DNA of 64,000 nucleotides from Prionace glauca (lineage: Eukaryota; Chordata; Chondrichthyes; Carcharhiniformes; Carcharhinidae): NCBI GenBank assembly GCA_037974335.1, contig CM075760.1, positions 61,262,515 to 61,326,514 on the forward strand, in the 5' to 3' direction. The position numbers were made by a program, and so were the translations under genes. Shown in pieces: positions 19,656 through 30,250 of this stretch; within the stretch, counting starts at the first letter, position 1, and each line of letters begins with the position of its first letter. The notes below the pieces were generated by a model. It was not told the DNA's origin, made no database searches, and saw only the letters and a list, made by a program, of their open reading frames with translations.

Positions 19656-22012
19656 GAACATAAGAACATAAGAAATAGGAGCAGGAGCAGGAGTAGGCCA
19701 TCTAGCCCTTCGAGCCTGCCCCGCCATTCAATTAGATCATGGCTGATCTGTCGTGGCTCAGTTCCACATTCCCGCCTTCTCCCCATAACCCTTAATCCCC
19801 TCTCTTATCAAAAACCCATCAACCCGCGTCTTAAAAATATTTAGCGAGGCAGTCTCCATCACTTCAACGGGCAGAGAATTCCAGAGATTCACCACCCTTT
19901 GAGTGAAGAAGTTCCTTCTCAACTCCGTTCTAAACCGCCTCCCCTTTACCTTGAGGCTGTGCCCCCTAGTCCTACTGTCTTTTTTAAGCGGGAAGAGTCT
20001 CTCCACTTCTATCCTATCCATCCCATTCATCATCTTATACGTCTCAATGAGATCTCCCCTCATTCTTCTAAACTCCAACGAGTACAAGCCCAGTTTATTC
20101 AGCCTCTCCTCATAGCTCAAGCCCTTCAACTCCGGTATCAGCCTAGTAAACCTCCTCTGCACTACCTCCAAGACCAAAATATCTTTGCGCAGGTGCGGCG
20201 CCCAAAACTGCACACAGTACTCCAGCTGCGGCCTCACCAATGCCCTATACAGCTGCAGCAAGACCTCCCTACTTTAATATTCAATCCCCCTCACTATGAA
20301 GGCCAGCATCCCATTCGCCTTCCTGACCACCTGCTGCACCTGCAAGCTGGGTTTTTGCGACTCATGCACAAGGACCCCGAGGTCCCTCTGCACTGTCGCC
20401 TGCTGCAGTTTTTCGCCCCGTAAGTAATAGTCCTTCCTACCATTCTTCCTACCAAAGTGGACCACCTCACACTTGCCAACATTAAATTCCATTTGCCATT
20501 TCCTGCCCATTCGCTCAGCCTACCTAGATCCTTCTGCAGACTCTCCACACCCTCCGCACAATTTGCCGTTCCCCCAATCTTGGTGTCATCAGCAAATTTC
20601 GACACCCTACACTCGGTTCCCTCCTCCAGATCATCTATATAAATGGTAAAAAGCTGAGGCCCCAGCACCGACCCCTGGGGCACTCCACTAGTCACCATCC
20701 GCCAATCCAAATAGCACCCGTTGATCCCCACTCTCTGCCTCCTATTTGACAACCAATCCTCTATCCATGCTAACACCCAACCCCCAACTCCATGTCCCTC
20801 GACCTTCTGCAATAACCTCTTGTGAGGTACTTTGTCAAACGCCTTCTGAAAATCTAGAAAGATCACATCCACCGGCTCTCCTCTATCCACCGCCCTAGAC
20901 ACATCCTCATAGAACTCCAGTAAATTTGTCAGACACGACTTCCCTTTAATGAAACCATACTGCGTCTGCTCTATCAAGCAATTCCCTTCAAGATGCCTCG
21001 CAATTTCCTCCTTAATGACAGATTCTAACATTTTACCTACCATAGACGTTAAACTAACCGGCCTATAATTCCCCGCCTTTTGCCTGGCAACCTTCTTAAA
21101 CAACGGCGTAACTTAGCTGTTTTCCAATCATCCGGCACTTCCCTGGAATCCAGCAACGTCTGGAAAATAACCACCAAGGCATCCACTATCACCTCCGCCA
21201 TTTCTTTCAGAACCCTCGGATGCATTCCATCCGGTCCTGGGGACTTGTCCACAATCAGCCCCTCCAGTCTGTCGAGCACCGCCTCTCTAGTAACAATAAT
21301 GTCATTAAGATCCTCCAGTCCTACCACCTTTCCATCGCTAACACCCGGCAAATTATTCACGTCCTCCTCCGTGAAGACAGAAACAAAAAAGTTATTCAAG
21401 ACCTTAGCCATATCCCCATCCCATACCACTAGGTCCCCTTTCTCATCCTCTAAAGGACCAACATTCACCCTAGCCAGCCTCTTCCTTTTTATATATTTAT
21501 AAAAACTCTTGCTATCCTTTTTTATATTAAGCGCTAGCCCAGCTTCATAGTTTCTCTTAACCTTCTTTATCAACTTCTTTGTCAATCTTTGTTGACATTT
21601 AAACCTCTCCCAATCCTCTTCTCGCCCACTACTCTTAGCTACTCTAAATTCCTCCACTTTTAGTTTAACACTTTCCTTCACCTCCTTCGTTATCCACGGC
21701 TTATTATCTCTCCTCCTACTATCCTTTTTGACCATCGGAATAAATTTCTGCTGAGCACCAAGAAAGATCTCCTTAAAGATCCTCCACTGCTCCTCAACAG
21801 ACCTACCTTCCAATGCGCTCCCCCAGTCCACATTCACCAATTCTTCTCTCATCCTACCGTACTCCCCTCTATTCAAACAAAGGACGCGTGTCCGGGAACC
21901 CACTTTCTCCTCCTCCATCTGCACCAGAAACTCCACCATACAATGATCACTCTCCCCAAGAGGATCCTTCACCGAAAGGTCCCTAATTCTACCCTGATGT
22001 TCTACTGATGTT
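19656..22012 (-). mobile_element. CR1-like LINE, 2.35 kb, RT and part of upstream region
   Basis: The 3' end begins with a doubled GAACATAA motif at 19656. Minus frames cover the region before RT ('REEDWERFKCQQRLTKKLIK'), then 'NVGPLEDEKGDLVV', 'KSPGPDGMHPRVL', '[16 protein letters not shown]', '[14 protein letters not shown]' and '[11 protein letters not shown]' (the catalytic DD), then the C-terminal blocks. Three open frames (21049-22191, 20294-21103, 19758-20261) lie in different phases, so at least two frameshifts exist. The endonuclease is absent. It is close in sequence to the copies at 1-790 and 9.6 kb. Confidence 0.92.
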
Positions 22013-22459
22013 CCAGACAGATTGGAAGAAACAGATTTTATAATAACTAATTGGAAATGAGGGAATGAAGCATAATATTTGTTACCAGGGAGATCAGTGC
22101 AATCTGTACAAACAGAAAAGGTCCGATAACTGGATGGAGAATAAATGCTGTGTTTAATTTTATCCAACAGGAACAAAGTGTGGACAGTCACCGTGTTCCC
22201 AGACTGTGTCCAGGCTGAAGTTCTGTTCCTGCCGTATGATCCTCCCCAGATTGTCCTTTTTGAGCCCCAGACAGGTGAAATTAAACACTCAGGTGGGAAA
22301 GATAAAAATCTAAAACAATAAATTCAAAACAAGCTGATTTACTGGATATATAACCAGAATATAAAACTTCAATTATTTTCAGCAGAAGGGAATGCCAACT
22401 GTCAGAATGAACATGGTTCAGTTCTGGATGTGATTAACAGCAGAATCTAATCCCTGCAG
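22013..22459 (-). other. ZNF-3 3' flank
   Basis: 22195-22300 shares a block with 18.1 kb, and 22400-22459 is the conserved 3' UTR motif ending at the stop of ZNF-3. The plus strand of 22160-22275 is open (VTVFPDCVQAEVLFLPYDPP), but the paralog does not keep the frame, so I do not call it coding. Confidence 0.55.
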
Positions 22460-22966
22460 TCATTTGTGAACCTGCTGGTGTCTCACCAGGTGGGATGACT
22501 GAGTGAATCCCTTCCCACACTTGGAGCAGTTAAACAACTTCTCCCCAGTGTGAACTCGCTGGTGTCTCAGAAGGTGGGATGAATGGATGAATGCTTTCCC
22601 ACACTCAGAGCAGGTGAACGGCTTTTCCCCAGTGTGAACTCGCTGGTGTGCCAGCAGGTGAGCTGACTGACTGAATCTCTTCCCACAGTCAGAGCAGATG
22701 AATGGCCTCTCTCCAGTGTGAACTCGCCGGTGTATCCTAAGATCGGATGATTGAATAAATGCCTTTTCACATGTGGAGCAGGTGAATGGTCTTTCCTCAC
22801 TGTGAGTGGTTTGGTGTCTCAGAAGGTCGGATGACCGAGTGAATCCCTTCCCACACATGGAGCAGAGGAAGGGTCTCTCCCCAGTGTGAGTGTGTCGGTG
22901 ATATTCCAGCCGAGATTGGTATTTGAATCCCTTCCCACAGTCCCCACATATCCATGCTTTCTCCAT
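22460..22966 (-). CDS. ZNF-3: C2H2 zinc-finger protein, 6 fingers
   Basis: 168 residues, starting [10 protein letters not shown], with six complete C2H2 fingers and TGE(K/R)P or SEERP linkers. The last finger ends HQQVHK and a stop. All six have both Cys and His pairs. The exon probably begins at 23289 on the minus strand (TTTACAG acceptor). 22967-23288 is its untranslated leader, which holds decayed finger-like text (TTCAACTGATCATCC) common to all the ZNF exons here. No effector domain is visible, and six fingers is short for this cluster. It faces ZNF-4 across the island at 25 kb. A short DNA-binding factor or a pruned copy are both possible. Confidence 0.85.
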   Translation of the reverse strand: MEKAWICGDCGKGFKYQSRLEYHRHTHTGERPFLCSMCGKGFTRSSDLLRHQTTHSEERPFTCSTCEKAFIQSSDLRIHRRVHTGERPFICSDCGKRFSQSAHLLAHQRVHTGEKPFTCSECGKAFIHSSHLLRHQRVHTGEKLFNCSKCGKGFTQSSHLVRHQQVHK

Positions 22967-23379
22967 GGTGCCAGTGTCATTGTCTCTCTCCAGGTTGGAT
23001 GATCAGTTGAAGCCTCGACCGCACATAGAACACATGTACAGTTTCTCCTTGCTGTGAATGGTGTGATTTTTTTTCAGGCTGTGTAACTGGTTAAAGCTCT
23101 TTCCACAGTCAGTTCACTGGAACACTCTCACTCGGGGGTGTGTGTCTGCGTGTGTGTCTCGGTGCTTTTCCAGTCACACCGATGTTAGAACAGAAAAGCA
23201 TTTTTCCTTCCACATTAAACAGCCAATGATATTCAAGTCCTGATGAATTGTGTCACTCTGAAGATCTTAAAAATTTTCTTTTCTCCTATCTGTAAATCCT
23301 CCTCTTCAAACATCCTGTGGAAACAGTTTACATTGAATTACACAAAATATACAGAACTGGCCAGTAAATATACTGGCCA

Positions 23380-23940
23380 TTTGGCCCAGTCAGTCTCTGC
23401 TGGTGTTGATTCTCCATAAGCATCTCCTTCCATTCCATCTCCCTCAGCTCAGTCTTTCATTTTCTTGTTCTATTCTTTTCCCTCTCATCCATTCATCTTG
23501 TTTTATTTTGAAAGACTTTTTGCCACAAATATTTCCTGTTGTAGTGAGCTCCACAGCAAAGCTGCACTGATAAACACAATTTCTCCTTATTTCCCCTATT
23601 GGATTTAAGAACATAAGAACATAAGAAATAGGAGCAGGAGTAGGCCATCTGGCCCCTCGAGCCTGCCCCGCCATTCAATAAGATCATGGCTGATCTGTCG
23701 TGACTCAGTTCCACCTTCCCGCCCTCTCCCCATAACCCTTAATCCCTTCTCTTATCAAAAACCCATCAACCCGTTTCTTAAAAATATTTAGCGAGGCAGC
23801 CTCCACCACTTCAACGGGCAGAGAATTCCAGAGATTCACCACCCTTTGAGTGAAGAAGTTCCTCCTCAACTCTGTTCTAAACCGCCCCCCCTTTGTCTGT
23901 GACTATCTTATATTTCTGGCCCCTGATTTTGGATTATTCT
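23380..23940 (-). mobile_element. Old CR1 piece split by a younger CR1 3' end (23607-23897)
   Basis: 23607-23897 is a young minus-strand CR1 end beginning with a doubled GAACATAA motif, nearly identical to 63668-63955 (both have CCCGTTTCTTAAAA). Its flanks, up to 23606 and from 23898 (GTGACTATCTTATATTTCTGG), read as one older CR1. Confidence 0.75.
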
Positions 23941-24205
23941 ACTTATTTATTATTTGTGTCACAAGTAGGCTTACATCAACACTGCAATGAAGTTACTGTG
24001 AAAATCACCTAGATGCCACACTCCTATGCCTGTTCGGGTACACTGAAGGAGAATTTAGCATGGCTAACACACCTAACCAGCACATCTTTCAGACTGTGGG
24101 AGGAAACCCATGGACAGCGTGCAGACTCCAAACAGGCCAGGAATTGAACCCAGGTCTCTGGTGGTGTCAGCCAGCAGTGCTAACCACTGTGCCGCCCATT
24201 CTCGC
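23941..24205 (-). mobile_element. V-type tRNA SINE
   Basis: Minus reading: GGGCGGCACAGTGGTTAGCAC head, V-like block, TAACTTCATTGCAGTGTTGATG and GACACAAATAATAAATAA tail. Confidence 0.88.
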
Positions 24206-24364
24206 TCACAAGGAAACGTTCTATCCACATCTACAAGTTCCCACATGGCAGACTGGGCAGAAACATCAAATCTCAAGAGATCCAAGAGCAAGTTACATTT
24301 TGGAGACAAAATTGTCTCAATTGCAGGAAATACTAAATGATAGTTAATGGGTATTTTTTGTGAT

Positions 24365-24540
24365 GGAAGATGGTGACACAGTGGTAATATCACAGGACTA
24401 GTAATCCAAAGGCCCAGGCTAATGTTCTGGGGATTCTAAAACCATCCAAAACCTCCATGGGCTGCAGTAGTTAGGGAAGGCAGATTGTCATCACCTTCTC
24501 AAAAGTATTCAGCAATGATAATAAATGCCAGTGACACCTG
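24365..24540 (+). mobile_element. Second-type tRNA SINE, 5' half
   Basis: GATGGTGACACAGTGGTAATATC head, then 'AATCCAAAGGCCCAGGCTAATG' in two parts and 'GTTCTGGGGATTC'. The tail is missing. Confidence 0.65.
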
Positions 24541-24879
24541 CATACTGTAATAAGTGAAAATGAAAGAGCTGCAGCCTGTTTCCAGTAATTCAGTTGTATT
24601 AGTGTGTGCTAACATGACTAAAATGTCTGATCTGAGTCATACACAGTCCTGAAAGTTACTTACTGATAGGGAATAACCTGAATCCTATGATTGCAGGAGT
24701 TGGTTTCTGCAGCTCTTGCTACTGCTTTGTGAACTCTTGATTCTCCATCAATTCGCACTTTCCTTTTTTCTATGGAGGATCTATGCACTTGAATTTACAT
24801 ATTATTTGGTTCCTAACTTCATTTATTCGCCTTGCCACCCTAATCCCCACATAGCAGAAAAACAAATTTGGACGGTAAA

Positions 24880-25300
24880 TGGTGGGGACTTTACCCAGAG
24901 TTCTTCGCGGTGGTGGCTGTCCCCTATCCAGAGCAGTGCGCAAGCGCAATAGTGTATTGTATTCGGAGCATGCGCAGCAATGGTCACGGCGTGTTGTCTG
25001 TCAGTCGTATCTCCAAACGGGTAAGGATATGGTGACCCAGAGGGAACGATAGTGCTAACCTTGGAACGGGGAATGTTTCGAAACACGTGGTGAAAGCCTC
25101 AAACCCCAAATACTGACCTGTAGGTCCCGTGTCTGCATCTCCATGTCTGTTTCCCAGGACAAAGCCACAGTTAACGGCCGCCATCTTGTGCCAACGGGGA
25201 ATGGCGCGCATGCGTGTCCACTTTGATGACGCGCTAGAGGGCGGAGCTTGAATGTCTGTTTCCCGTGCGGTCCTAGTGCCCACAGCCGCGACATACACTC
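24880..25300. promoter_or_regulatory. GC-rich island between ZNF-3 and ZNF-4
   Basis: Carries GCATGCGC at 24968-24975, GCGCATGCG at 25206-25214 (both NRF1-like) and GCCGCCATCTTG at 25177-25188 (YY1-like). It sits 1.6 kb from the ZNF-3 leader and 2 kb from the ZNF-4 finger exon, between the two divergent genes. It may be a shared promoter. Exon 1 donors were not identified. Confidence 0.6.
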
Positions 25301-25469
25301 TTTGATTTGATGTGTCTTAAGTTTCCTTTGTACTTTTGTTTTTGTTCGGGCTGTTCCCCTTCCTTTTGGGGAGCTGCCCCTTTTACTTTGTCCTAATTTA
25401 ATTTGAGTTTGTCTATTTGGTTTGACTTAAAAGACACCTAGTGCCCGCAGAGTCACTGTTACCAATATA

Positions 25470-25905
25470 AAGTATAAACGTTTATTTATTAATGTCACAA
25501 GTAGGCTTACATCAACACTGCGATGAGTAACTGTGAAAATCCCCTAGTCGCCACAATCCGGCGCTTGTTCGGGTACACTGAGCGAGAATTTAGCATGGCC
25601 AATGCAGCCTAATCAGCATGTCTTTCAGACTGTGGGAGGAAACCGGAGCACCTGGAGGAAACCCATGCAGACACGGGGAGAATGTGCAAACTCCATACAA
25701 ACAATGACCTAAGCTGGGAAAGCAAAAAGGGTCCCTGACGCTGTGAGGCAACAGTGCTAACCACTGTGCTGCCCAGAGGAGTTTGTGGATCATTAATAGT
25801 TAAACTTTTTTTATTATTGTCGCAAGTAGGATAAATTAACACTGCAATATTGTAAAAATCCACTAGTTGCCACACTCCAGCACCTGATCAGGCACACTGA
25901 TAGCA
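25470..25905 (-). mobile_element. V-type SINE followed by a second SINE tail
   Basis: 25470-25780 is a complete minus copy, with tail CACAAGTAGGCTTACATC, V block and head. 25800-25905 repeats only the tail part (CGCAAGTAGGATAAATTAAC). Confidence 0.85.
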
Positions 25906-27120
25906 ATCTGGATGGCTCTTTTGGCAAGTGATGTGCCACAGGAATCACTGCTGGGAATTGAACTGTTTACAATTTATAGGAATGACTTTGAAGGGATTGC
26001 AGCGATGATCGTCAAATTTGATGATCACACAAGATAAACCGTAGAAGCATTGAATCTGTACAGTGGAGAAAGAGGCCATTTAGCCCATAAGGTCTGCTCT
26101 GACTTTCCAAAGAAGCATCTTACCCAGGCCCAACACCAATCCTATCCCAATAATGTCATGCATTTTATCATGGTTAGTCTATCTAACCTACACATCTTTG
26201 GACACTAAGCATTGCCAATCTACTTTAAGCAGGGAAATAAGTAGTAAAGATGACATAAGAAACTACAATATATATAGATAGGATAAGTGAGTGGGCAAAA
26301 AACTGGTAAATGCTGTAGAATTGGGCAATTGTGAAATGTCCGCTTTGGCAGGAAGAATAGAAGATAGATTTGTCTAAATGGTGAGAGATTGCAGAGCTCT
26401 GAGGTGCAGAGAGACCTTTGTGTCCTAGTGCATGAATCACAGAAGGCTCTTATACAGGCATGGCAAGTAACTAGGAAAGCTAATACCATGTTACCATTTA
26501 TTGTGAGGGAGTTGATTGCAAAAGTAGCAAGGTTATGCTTCAGTTGTGCAGGGCATTGGTAAGACCACTTTCGGAGTATCGTGTACAGTATTGATTTCGT
26601 TTTTAAATGAAGGATGACAATATGTTGGAAGCAGTTCAGAGAAGGTTTAACTGATTAATAGCAGCAATGGATGTATTGTCCTGTAAGGAAAGGTTGAACA
26701 CACTTGGCTTGTATCCACTGGAGTTTAGAATACCAAGAGGAGATTTGACTAAACCATATTAAGATCCTGAGATGTCTTGACAAGGTGGTTGTGAAGATGT
26801 TGTTTCCTCCTCTGAGAAAACTTAGAACTAGGGGTCACTGTTTAAAAATAAGTGGTTGCCCGTGTAAAACTAAGGTCAGGAGAAATTCTTTCACTCAGAG
26901 GATTGTGAGTCTTTGAAACTGTCTTTCTGAAAAAGTAGTGGAAGCAGAATCTGTGAATATTTTTAAGGCAGAGGTGGATAGATTCTTGGTAAGCGAGGGG
27001 GTGATAGATTATCAGAGGTAAGTATGATGTAGATTTGAGGTTACCATCAAATCAGTCACAGTCTTAATAAATGGTGGCAAGGCTGAATGGCCTACTTCAG
27101 CTCCTTGTTCATATGTTCAT
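25905..27120 (+). mobile_element. Old CR1-like copy, split by a SINE
   Basis: 25905-26035 encodes a decayed 'GVPQGS..FADDT' RT segment (DVPQESLLGIELF, VKFDDHTR). 26036-26220 is a minus SINE piece. 26221-27120 continues the CR1 with 'CHKGLLCPSA'-equivalent text, 'SPLEFRI' and a 3' end. Confidence 0.75.
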
Positions 27121-27313
27121 AAAAAACATTCTGTTTAGTTAAGTATATTCCCTTTCTTTGGTGAGGACTTTGTTGCCAATTTTAGCTTATTTTAGTTTGA
27201 TTGGATCACATATTTGGAAGAACAGAGGGTGGGAATGTTGTACAGAAACTAGGTTCTGTTCTGGATTTCTGTCCTGGTCTGAGTGATACTGACACTGTCA
27301 ATTCTTTTTACAG

Positions 27314-28179
27314 GGGATTAGTAGGAGATGATCTGAAGACAGGAAAACATTTCTTTGCGATCAGTCAAAATCAATGAATTCATCAAGAGCTAAATATCAT
27401 CAACCTTTCACTGTGGAAGGAGAAATATGTCTCTCTGTTCTGCCTGTTGGGAAAGATTTCAAGCATCGATGCGACTGGAAAAGCACCAAGACATACACAC
27501 ACCCAAGTGAGAGTGCTCCAGTGAACTGACTGTGGAAAGAGTTTTAACCAGTTACACAGTCTGAAAAAAAAATCAGACCATTCCCAGTGGTGAGAAACCA
27601 TACAGGTATTCCATGTTTGGACAAGGCTTCAACTGATCATCCATTCTGGAGAGACATAAGGATACCAGCACCATGGATAAACCATGGAAATGTGGGCACT
27701 GTGGGAAGGGATTCAGTTACCCATCCCAGCTGGAAACCCATCGACGCAGTCACACTGGAGAGAGACCGTTCGCCTGCTTCACATGTGGGAAGGCATTCAT
27801 AAAGTCATCCAGCCTCGGGTCACATCAGAGAGTTCACAGTGACAAGAGACCTTATAAATGCTTTTACTGTGGGGATTGCTTTAAAACCTCTCCAGATCTA
27901 ATGAAACACCAGCTTGTTCACACTGACAAGAGACCATTTAGCTGTCCTCACTGTGAAAAGAGATTCAGACAATCATCTCATCTTATCCAACACCAGCGAG
28001 TTCACACTGGGGAAAGAATGTTCCAGTGCTCTGTGTGTGGGAAGCAGTTCACTCAATCATCCAATCTCCAGACACACCAACACACTCACAGCGGGGAGAG
28101 GCCATTCACCTGCTCTGAGTGTGGGAAGGGATTCAATCGGTCATCCAATCTGCTGAGACACCAGCGAGTTCATGTGTAA
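27314..28179 (+). CDS. ZNF-4: C2H2 zinc-finger protein, 6 fingers
   Basis: The exon starts after the acceptor TTTTTACAG at 27313. The leader 27314-27672 has the family's untranslated finger-like text. The coding frame starts at [10 protein letters not shown] (27673) and gives 168 residues with six intact C2H2 fingers, ending HQRVHV and a stop. Fingers 3 and 4 use TDKRP linkers; the others use TGERP, SDKRP or SGERP. No KRAB or other effector domain is seen in this exon. It diverges from ZNF-3 across a common GC-rich island and has the same finger number. It is presumed to be a nuclear DNA-binding protein with an unknown target. Confidence 0.85.
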
Positions 28180-28215
28180 CTGCAGGGGTTGAATGCTGTT
28201 GTTAATCACATCCAT

Positions 28216-28480
28216 TTTTAATTTCTCCTGTAACTGGACAGGAGTTTGATGTTCTTCACAGGGCAGGTGGTGTGCCTGAACTGCAGCACGTGGCAGTTTG
28301 TGGAGAACATCTCAAACCTGAACAATCATATCTGTGGTGAGTGTCTGCAGCTGCTGGAATCAGTGTTCAGGGTTATTGAGCTGGAGTCTGAACTGCTGTC
28401 ATTGTGGGGCATCAAAGAGGGGAAAAATCACCTGAACACATTCCTCTCCAAGGTTCAGTAGCTATTTATAGTTAATCAAT
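28216..28480 (+). mobile_element. CR1 ORF1 N-terminal fragment
   Basis: An open plus frame (28246-28461) reads QVVCLNCSTWQF, HICGECLQLLES and a Leu/Glu-rich helix. This matches the start of ORF1 in the long CR1 at 40-44 kb (SCIRCHMWEF, HICSKC and a coiled coil), so CxxC..HxCxxC zinc-binding residues are kept. It starts 36 nt after the ZNF-4 stop. Confidence 0.75.
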
Positions 28481-29235
28481 GGTTAGGATATATCAGAATA
28501 TGTAAAACAGATCAGTTTTATTGTCTGTGTCTCATTGGAGCCGATTACAATGACACAGTGTGAAGGAGATTTGGTTACTATTAATTACAGCTTTTCAAGC
28601 TCAGTTTATTCATATTCCTTACAGCTGTATCATCAGGTCCAGGATGAAGCTCCCAACTTCTTGATCTACATCCCTAATTACGGGAGTGTTTTCTGAACAG
28701 AGGGTGTAGGGACTCAATTTTCTGCATCACTCGACAGTTCAAAAAGTAAAGAACCATCTGTTGCCTGACAGTATGGTGAATTACTGCGGGCTGAGACACA
28801 GTGACAGGAACCAGAGGGAATCGTGTACAAAAATAAAACAATGTGAATGGAGTGGTGCTCTGTGCAGGGAGGTCTGCTGAGTTGAGTAGTTTATTGAAAA
28901 TAGTATCCAGACTTTGTGTCTACAAGACAGCTCCCATTGACTCCAGTTAGAGAAGTCAGATTCCATTCACTTCCTATGTATTTTCCTGCTCTATTTGATA
29001 TGTCAGTGACAGGATGATAAGACAAAATCTTCCCTTTGTGTGTCCTCAGTGGAAGGTTCAGCCTGATTTGTGAGAGTGAGCAAAATAAACTGAATTTATA
29101 TTCAATACCTGTATTCTTTCCTTATGACGACTTATTTCAAATTAGTTAAAGATCAAATTGTCTCTCATCAATGAGATCACTGCCATTATATCATTGGCAT
29201 CACTAGGTTACATCACTGAACTTGTGATTCTAATC
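28481..29235. other. Non-coding, no gene seen
   Basis: AT-rich unique-looking sequence after ZNF-4. No recognisable domain or repeat. Confidence 0.5.
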
Positions 29236-29535
29236 AACCTTGGCACAGTGGTTACGGCGCGACTGCCTCACAGCACCAGGGATCCGGGTTTGATTCCCAG
29301 CTTGGGTCTCTGTGCGGTGTCTACACATTCTCTCCATGTCTGCATGGGTTTCCTCTGAGTGCTCCGGTTTCCTCTCTCAGTCCGATAGATATGATGGTCA
29401 AGTGCATGGTTATGCTAAATTCTCCCTCAGTGCACCCAAACAGGTGCCGGACTGTGAGAACGGGGGGATTTTCACAGTAACTTCATTGCAGTGTTAATGA
29501 AAGCTGATTTGTGACTAATATAAACTTTACTTTTA
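29236..29535 (+). mobile_element. V-type tRNA SINE
   Basis: TTGGCACAGTGGTTACGGCG head, GGTTTGATTCCC B box, V-like block, CAGTAACTTCATTGCAGTG, and tail GTGACTAATATAAACTT. Confidence 0.88.
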
Positions 29536-29879
29536 CTAATATATGCAAATTGTCCATCCTTCAGTTCTCATGCCTGGAGGAAGCCACAATGTTATATTGT
29601 TCTATCCATTGTAACTTGGCTGGAAGAGTCAGCCCTTTGAGGCAGAATGTAAAATCCTGCAGAAATGTGAAATAAAAACAGAAAATGATGGATAACATCA
29701 GCAGGTGTGGCAGTATCTGTGGAGAAACCCATCAACATTGGATTGGTTTCGGTTGCAGAATGAGAAGGATAGTCTGTTAGGTTTTATTAACGTTTAATAC
29801 GGTGTAAGACGTTTTCGTGAGGAATTAAGGAAGCAGTATTATAAATCTCTGATATGGAGTGGTGTTCATCTTTGAACAG

Positions 29880-30250
29880 GGCAGAGGAGCTGCATTTAGC
29901 CGGAGAGTGGATCGAGTTGGAGCCGATGTGCCCCTAATAAAGATGGTGGTGCTGTGGGGGCGGGGCAATTGGCGGTGCCTGCAGAACGCTGAAGCTGTTG
30001 GGACCGCACATGCGCATTGCAGCGATATGGTTTGTTGACGGAAGCGTGCGGGTTCTTCCCCGGATGGGAATCAGATTTGAAAGGGGTGGATGGGTAGCGG
30101 TTGCTGGGTTGCCATGGCTGCAGGGGCGGGGCTTACCAGCCGCGCGCGCTGTCACAAGTGAACTCTCGAGCTTAACCTGAGCGGCAGCAGCAGGTGCGGA
30201 GGCCGCGCGGGGAGCCGGGGACTCGAGTAGGAGGCAAGCCGGGCCAGCCT
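29880..30250 (+). promoter_or_regulatory. GC-rich promoter of the EMC4 locus
   Basis: GC- and CpG-rich, with AAGATGGTGG (YY1-like) at 29940, an NRF1-like GCACATGCGC at 30006-30015 and GGGGCGGGGC boxes. It runs into the inferred EMC4 exon 1. Confidence 0.65.

Noticed and set aside
22160-22275. Plus-strand open frame VTVFPDCVQAEVLFLPYDPP
   Set aside because: The paralog at 18.1 kb has a stop in the matching frame and the segment sits in the ZNF 3' flank. No family recognised.
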